From Lucifugimonas sp038150225 (lineage in GTDB: Bacteria > Chloroflexota > Dehalococcoidia > Lucifugimonadales > Lucifugimonadaceae): DNA of 7,741 nt. Positions 4,190 to 7,741 of this stretch are shown one piece after another. The position numbers were made by a program, and so were the translations under genes. The notes under the pieces are model-generated. The model was not told the DNA's origin, made no database searches, and saw only the letters and a list, made by a program, of their open reading frames with translations. Location: contig JAYQWG010000051.1 in NCBI GenBank assembly GCA_038150225.1, forward strand, positions 1 through 7,741. Reading direction: 5' to 3'. Position 1 is the stretch's first letter. Every line of letters begins with the position of its first letter.

Positions 4190-5620
4190 TTGCAGCAATA
4201 TGATTTAGTGATCACCGGTGGCCGTGTCATCGATGCAGAAACGAATTTCGATGGATTTGCCGATGTCGCGATAAGAAACGGGATTGTCGAAGTGATCGAG
4301 CCGGAAATAGATCAGTCAAACGCTGACGACGTTCTCGATGTGTCCGGCAACTGGGTTATTCCGGGGATGATCGACACCCACGTTCACGTTGCTAACGCCA
4401 GCGACCTCGGTCGAATACGCGGCATGGGCCTGCAAATGGTTGCTGCAGCCGGTGCGACGACCGTAATAGACCTCGGCGGCAGCATGGATGCACTTACCGA
4501 GGGAATCAAAGCTCGAGGTTCTGGCGTCAACGTTGCTTCTCTCGGGTATCTCAAACCAGGCGAGACTGTGCCGAACGGCAGTTTGTCGCAAACAACTATT
4601 CGCGGTACTGTTGAAACTGCGCTCGATGCCGGATCAATCGGGATCAAACTCTGGGGTGGTTACTACCCCTTCTCACCCGAAGAAACAGGTCATTTCGTTG
4701 GTGAAGCGAACGACCTTGGCGCTTATGTCGCCTACCACATTGGTACCACTGAGTCCGGGTCCCGTCTCGATGGAATGAGAGAACTTCCGTCAATACTTAG
4801 CTCTGATAGACGAGTTCATGTTGCACATATCAACGCCTACTGCCGAGGGTCGATATTGCCTGTCGACGACGAAATCAGGGAGTCCCTGTCGATCCTTGAA
4901 TCACTACGTAACCAGGTAGTTTCTGAAGTTCACCTTGCACGACCGAATTTCACGCTCGGAAAGTGTGACTCTGAAGGCAATGTTGAGGCAGATGTTTGCC
5001 AGAACTGCCTGAGGTTAGAGAACTACGACACGACAGCCGACGGTATTCGTTCAGCGTTGAGAGACGGATATGCGTCAACTGTCGAAGAATCTCGAACTGG
5101 ACTGGTATTGGTGTCGGGTGAACGTGGCGTTGAGTTGTTCGACGAAGGCGAAACTGATGTCCCGATGAGTTTTCCGGTCAACAATCCGATATCCGGCTTC
5201 CAACTGACGGCAGCGAAGAACAAGGACGGCGAGTTCATAGTCGATGCGATCGGTAGTGACGCCGGAGCGTTGCCACGAAATGTAAACATCGAACAGGGAA
5301 TGAGATTGGTTAAGTTCCGGGCTCTTGAGCCTTCGGAACTGGTCCAAAAGCTAAGCCTCAACTCGGCAAAAATGATCGGTTTGCCAAATAAAGGCCGCCT
5401 TTCACCCGGTAAAGATGCCGACATCACTGTGATCGATCCATACAAAGGTGTAGCCAGTCACGGCATCGTTGGGGGTGAACTCATCATGCTCGACGGGCGC
5501 CCAATTGGCTCAGGTGGAACGATCCTGACTACAGATCGAGGTAAACGAGCAGTCGAAGCAACCGGTATCGATCACGAAATCATCGACCCATCACTGGCGA
5601 TGATGTACTCCGGTCGCTAG
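4190..5620 (+). CDS. Amidohydrolase superfamily enzyme (dihydroorotase/hydantoinase/D-aminoacylase-like)
   Basis: A 476-residue metal-dependent hydrolase with an (alpha/beta)8 barrel plus the usual small beta domain made of the N- and C-terminal ends. Metal-site residues are visible in the expected order: H64 and H66 in IDTHVHV, K153 in IGIKLWGGY (candidate carboxylated lysine), H183 in AYHIGT, H213 in VAHINAY and D357 in IGSDAG. The C-terminal SPGKDADITVID (405-416) is the typical end-of-barrel motif. Such enzymes cleave linear or cyclic amides; the exact substrate is unknown. A segment at 257-275 holds Cys259, Cys270 and Cys273 (CQNC), plus Cys218, which could bind a structural metal. The start is TTG with a strong Shine-Dalgarno site, and no nearby ATG exists in frame. 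It is paralogous to the gene beginning at 7471. Its 3' end overlaps the convergent MFS gene by three bases in CTAG. Confidence 0.92.
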   Translation: MQQYDLVITGGRVIDAETNFDGFADVAIRNGIVEVIEPEIDQSNADDVLDVSGNWVIPGMIDTHVHVANASDLGRIRGMGLQMVAAAGATTVIDLGGSMDALTEGIKARGSGVNVASLGYLKPGETVPNGSLSQTTIRGTVETALDAGSIGIKLWGGYYPFSPEETGHFVGEANDLGAYVAYHIGTTESGSRLDGMRELPSILSSDRRVHVAHINAYCRGSILPVDDEIRESLSILESLRNQVVSEVHLARPNFTLGKCDSEGNVEADVCQNCLRLENYDTTADGIRSALRDGYASTVEESRTGLVLVSGERGVELFDEGETDVPMSFPVNNPISGFQLTAAKNKDGEFIVDAIGSDAGALPRNVNIEQGMRLVKFRALEPSELVQKLSLNSAKMIGLPNKGRLSPGKDADITVIDPYKGVASHGIVGGELIMLDGRPIGSGGTILTTDRGKRAVEATGIDHEIIDPSLAMMYSGR

Positions 5621-6882
5621 TGCGATGACTCCAGTTGTTGATCGTCAATCTTCACGTTCCTGAACGAGAAGTAGATCAAGAAGTCGTAAACAAGCTTCAG
5701 ACCGCCTCCGAACAACCACGGTGCCACCGTGTACGAACCTGCCCACAGGAAGCCCGTTGCGGTCGAGCTAGGCATCCTGCCAATGCCTCGTCCCAGGTTC
5801 GCTGATCCTGCCATCACAGTGCGTTCTTCTGGCGGAACAATTGCCATCATGTACGCCTGCCTCGTAGGGACGTCCATTTCGTCGAATATTCCTCGTGCCA
5901 TCCACAGGAACACAGCAATCCATGCTGCGGGTGAGAAAGCGAACGAAATCAGGAACAGGTTTGATACGACCTGAGTCCAGACAAACGTGTTCAGCAACCC
6001 GATTCGCGCAGCAACATAGGGCGCCAACCAGATTGACACCATGTTCAACGCCTGCGTTCCAATGAGAATGGCGCCGATTGTTCCTTCGCTCATATCGTAC
6101 TTTTCGACCATCCACAGCGCGAAAAACGAATCGAAAATCATTCCACCGGCGAACGAATCCACACCAAACAACGCAGACATTCCAAGCACAGGACGTTTCG
6201 CTTTTGATTTGAACGGATTTACGAGCTGCTCACCGCTCGGCAACTTCGATTCGACCGCCGAAGACAGACCGAGGTAAATCGCGGCGTTCAGAACATTTAT
6301 GCCAAGGTAAATCGCAAGGAGTACTTTGTAAGCGTCAATTAGCTCCCAACCTCGAACATCTATCAAATAAGTCGCAATACCGACGAGTGCACTTCCGATT
6401 GCACGACCACCAGCTGAACTGATCGAAAGGTTAGAGAACGCCCGGGTTCGGTTCGCGGGTGTAGAAACTTCAGTGAGCGACTGTTGTTCAAGCTGGAGAC
6501 TTGGTCCCCAGTGCATTCCACTTCCCGCGTACGATCCAAAGAACGATGCAACTCCTATCAACCAAACGTTCTCTGTCACCATCAGCACGATGATTATGAG
6601 TCCGGTTAGCAGGGCGATAAAAGCAAACCAAATCCGGCGCGAAATCCAGTTCGCGGTGAACATTACCGCAAGTGACAGAACGAACCCGCCTACCAGGCTC
6701 GCTCCCAGTACCAACCCAATTTGAGGAATAGATAGGCCAATTGCGGAAAGGTAGATCGCCATGATCACGGCGATGAGACCTCTTCCCATGTCTCGCAGTC
6801 CACGACCCGCATAGACGATATATGCGTCTAGCGAAGGTCGACCTTTGATCGGTATGGGCTGGTCTGAAGTGGACTGCGTCAT
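5617..6882 (-). CDS. Major facilitator superfamily (MFS) transporter
   Basis: A 421-residue polytopic inner-membrane protein with about 12 helices in two six-helix halves: roughly 36-53, 55-77, 84-103, 106-123, 155-175 and 185-207, then 234-258, 268-290, 297-315, 318-335, 372-383 and 385-406. A hydrophilic loop (208-232, SKLPSGEQLVNPFKSKAKR) lies in the middle. NWISRRIWF (78-86) sits where MFS motif A lies between helices 2 and 3, and DVPTRQAYMMAIVPPEER (337-354) is the loop between helices 10 and 11 often seen in prokaryotic drug/solute MFS proteins. Substrate and direction of transport are not predictable. ATG at 6882 is chosen; an in-frame TTG at 6936 would lie in the promoter/terminator area. 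No clear Shine-Dalgarno site is visible. The gene is convergent with the amidohydrolase and may serve its substrate or product (inference). Confidence 0.92.
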   Translation of the reverse strand: MTQSTSDQPIPIKGRPSLDAYIVYAGRGLRDMGRGLIAVIMAIYLSAIGLSIPQIGLVLGASLVGGFVLSLAVMFTANWISRRIWFAFIALLTGLIIIVLMVTENVWLIGVASFFGSYAGSGMHWGPSLQLEQQSLTEVSTPANRTRAFSNLSISSAGGRAIGSALVGIATYLIDVRGWELIDAYKVLLAIYLGINVLNAAIYLGLSSAVESKLPSGEQLVNPFKSKAKRPVLGMSALFGVDSFAGGMIFDSFFALWMVEKYDMSEGTIGAILIGTQALNMVSIWLAPYVAARIGLLNTFVWTQVVSNLFLISFAFSPAAWIAVFLWMARGIFDEMDVPTRQAYMMAIVPPEERTVMAGSANLGRGIGRMPSSTATGFLWAGSYTVAPWLFGGGLKLVYDFLIYFSFRNVKIDDQQLESSH

Positions 6883-6908
6883 TGCACGGCGAACAGTAGC
6901 AAAATCCC

Positions 6909-6936
6909 CGTTTAAATTGCCGCGAATAAAGGACAA
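6909..6936 (-). promoter_or_regulatory. Weak candidate promoter for the MFS gene
   Basis: On the minus strand TTGTCC (6936-6931) and TAAACG (6914-6909) are separated by 16 bases. This would place the start of transcription about 20 nt before the ATG at 6882. It lies just after the terminator of the upstream gene, which is where a promoter is needed, but the -10 match is poor. Confidence 0.25.
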
Positions 6937-6940
6937 AAAA

Positions 6941-6972
6941 GAAGCGCCCCCAAATACAGCTGGGAGCGCTTC
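6941..6972 (-). terminator. Intrinsic terminator for the minus-strand Gly-rich gene
   Basis: Read on the minus strand, GAAGCGCTCCCA pairs with TGGGGGCGCTTC over 12 base pairs including one G-U wobble, with an 8-nt loop, and is followed by TTTTTTG. On the plus strand the same position is an A-C mismatch with no T-run, so the element is directional. It lies 22 nt after the TAA at 6995-6997, that is, after the Gly/Asn-rich tail and about 210 nt after the first stop at 7184. Confidence 0.9.
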
Positions 6973-6994
6973 TTGTAATGGCTATTTGGTTGAG

Positions 6995-7183
6995 TTAGCG
7001 GTTGCTGTTGCCACGACCGCCACCCTGGTTGACGGAATTGCCGCGTCCGGAGTTGCCTCCACCGCCGTTTCCGTCGGAAGGAGGTCCGCCTGGTCCACCG
7101 GCATCCCGATCACGGTTGTTCTTGGCATTTTCAGCCTTGCCCTTCTTGTCTTCAGGAGCATTTCCAACCGTTCGTTCGAGGCG
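6995..7183 (-). pseudogene. In-frame Gly/Asn-rich tail beyond an ochre codon
   Basis: Directly after the TAA at 7184-7186 the same reading frame stays open for 62 codons, to a TAA at 6995-6997. It first reads RLERTVGNAPEDKKGKAEN, which continues the charged helical character of the upstream ORF. It then becomes a low-complexity Gly/Asn/Arg/Ser tail (GGPGGPPSDGNGGGG, GRGNSVNQGGGRGNSNR). It has no ATG, GTG or TTG start at its beginning, so it does not look like an independent gene. Its composition is protein-like, and the intrinsic terminator follows 22 nt after its stop. Taken together, the 7483-7184 ORF and this tail look like one gene of about 161 sense codons broken by a single nonsense codon. 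Explanations: mutation, sequence error, or readthrough. Confidence 0.6.
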
Positions 7184-7483
7184 TTAGTTACGTCGTGCCT
7201 CAGCCTCAGCCTGTCTCTCGGCAAGTCTTTCCGCGAGTTCTTCGTTTCGCTCTGCCATTGCAGCAAGTCGGTCTTCGACTGACTTCTGGCTGGCAGATCC
7301 ACGAACTTTTTTACCGCCATCGGGCTTACCTCGGGTCAGCAGACATACGTCTTCACCTTCGGTACCTACGGCATCTCCCTCGACAGTTTCCTCATTGCCC
7401 TCTTCATCGAGAACGGATAATGAGTAAAATCCCGGTTCGTGTTGCAGATTAGTAAGGTATGGAGCGAGAGTTGGTAACGACAC
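7184..7483 (-). CDS. Acidic, coiled-coil hypothetical protein (probably interrupted)
   Basis: A 99-residue ORF of no recognised family. Residues 16-50 are acidic and probably beta/loop (GFYSLSVLDEEGNEETVEG onwards), 51-66 are basic and Gly-rich (TRGKPDGGKKVRGSAS), and 68-99 form a strong coiled-coil helix full of Glu, Ala and Arg (AERNEELAERLAERQAEAEARRN). It ends at a TAA at 7184-7186, after which the same frame continues into a Gly-rich tail. The only standard start in frame before the acidic region is GTG at 7483, without a ribosome site. That start would overlap the divergent amidohydrolase start, so the true start is uncertain (CTG at 7447 is another possibility). A coiled coil followed by a Gly/Arg-rich tail can bind RNA, DNA or a partner protein, but no function is assigned. 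Confidence 0.6.
   Translation of the reverse strand: MSLPTLAPYLTNLQHEPGFYSLSVLDEEGNEETVEGDAVGTEGEDVCLLTRGKPDGGKKVRGSASQKSVEDRLAAMAERNEELAERLAERQAEAEARRN
7461..7464 (+). promoter_or_regulatory. Ribosome binding site favouring a TTG start at 7471
   Basis: GGAG lies six bases before TTG 7471. The in-frame ATG at 7459 has only AGG ending two bases before it, too close to act as a ribosome site. The paralogue at 4190 also starts at a TTG six bases after its Shine-Dalgarno site. Confidence 0.5.
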
Positions 7484-7741
7484 AGCAGTTCGATACGGTC
7501 ATAAAAGGTGCGAGAGTAGTCGACCCGACAAACTCAATTGACGACACTCGCGACCTGGGCATTAGGTACGGAAAAATAGAGCAAATTTCCGAGAACATTG
7601 CTCCCGAGAATGCTGACGACGTCATCGATGCCACAGGCCTCATCGTGATGCCTGGGCACATCGACACTCACGCTCACCTCTCCAGCCCGTTCAACACCTC
7701 TGTAGATCGCGCATTCGGACACGCCATGCTCGTCGAATCTG
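7471..7741 (+). CDS. Amidohydrolase superfamily enzyme, N-terminal part
   Basis: The first 90 residues of a second amidohydrolase; the gene runs off the window. It begins with the small beta domain (FDTVIKGARVVDPTNSIDDT, then LGIRYGKIEQI), followed by VIDATGLIVMPGHIDTHAHL. This contains the HxH metal ligands (His-Ala-His) at the end of the first barrel strand. The N-terminus aligns with that of the gene at 4190 (YDLVITGGRVIDAET, NADDVLDVSGNWVIPGMIDTHVHV), including the shared NADDV before the barrel, so the two are paralogues. Likely role: hydrolysis of an amide or cyclic amide using one or two metal ions. Subfamily cannot be decided without the lysine and later ligands. The alternative start ATG at 7459 adds four residues (MERE). 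Confidence 0.9.
   Translation, partial: MVTTQQFDTVIKGARVVDPTNSIDDTRDLGIRYGKIEQISENIAPENADDVIDATGLIVMPGHIDTHAHLSSPFNTSVDRAFGHAMLVES

Noticed and set aside
5023..5445. Minus-strand ORF of 140 codons inside the amidohydrolase
   Set aside because: The plus-strand frame carries the family motifs and metal ligands through the whole stretch; the antisense ORF is a shadow.
7002..7187. Plus-strand ORF with a proline-rich N-terminus
   Set aside because: It is the antisense image of the Gly-rich tail: Gly codons read backwards give Pro. It has no ribosome site and overlaps a terminated minus-strand gene.
6982..7320. Minus-strand ORF in another frame, 112 codons
   Set aside because: It overlaps the acidic/coiled-coil frame and lacks recognisable domain character; the Gly-rich frame has far stronger composition and fits the terminator.
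1..7741. CRISPR array, tRNA, rRNA or insertion-sequence transposase
   Set aside because: I searched by eye for regularly spaced repeats, cloverleaf-like segments and transposase motifs and found none; the only repeats are the two palindromes and the short direct repeat.

Overview
The window looks like bacterial chromosomal DNA of intermediate GC, read from genes with Shine-Dalgarno sites, frequent TTG/GTG starts and intrinsic terminators. The gene mix consists of amidohydrolase paralogues, D-cysteine desulfhydrase-like paralogues, a solute transporter and small membrane proteins. It would suit a free-living heterotroph with expanded catabolic families, for example a marine Chloroflexota (SAR202-like) lineage. 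That assignment is inference from gene content only; no marker gene is present.

Layout. (1) 1-1737: the 3' end of one fold-type II PLP enzyme of the D-cysteine desulfhydrase/ACC deaminase group, then a complete paralogue. Between them lies an oppositely oriented GIY-YIG endonuclease gene bracketed by two nearly identical palindromes, which looks like an inserted unit. (2) 1785-2498: three consecutive tiny genes for single-pass membrane proteins, two of them clearly sharing a PHLRPxR motif before the membrane segment, ended by a strong bidirectional terminator. (3) 2518-4086, minus strand: an unrecognised four-helix membrane protein and a secreted, C-terminally anchored beta-sandwich-like protein. 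(4) 4190-5620: a complete amidohydrolase with the HxH, Lys, His, His, Asp metal-site pattern, convergent with an MFS transporter (5617-6882) whose stop codon overlaps its own inside a CTAG. (5) 6941-7483, minus strand: a strong terminator preceded by an acidic/coiled-coil ORF and an in-frame Gly/Asn-rich tail separated from it by one TAA codon. (6) 7471-end: the start of a second amidohydrolase paralogue.

Working picture (inference): the amidohydrolases hydrolyse amide or cyclic-amide substrates and the MFS protein could move a substrate or product. The PLP enzymes may act on D-amino acids or related amines. No pathway can be assigned with certainty. The features most worth a second look are the palindrome-flanked GIY-YIG unit, the tandem small membrane proteins, and the interrupted Gly-rich protein whose terminator sits after the tail and not after the first stop.
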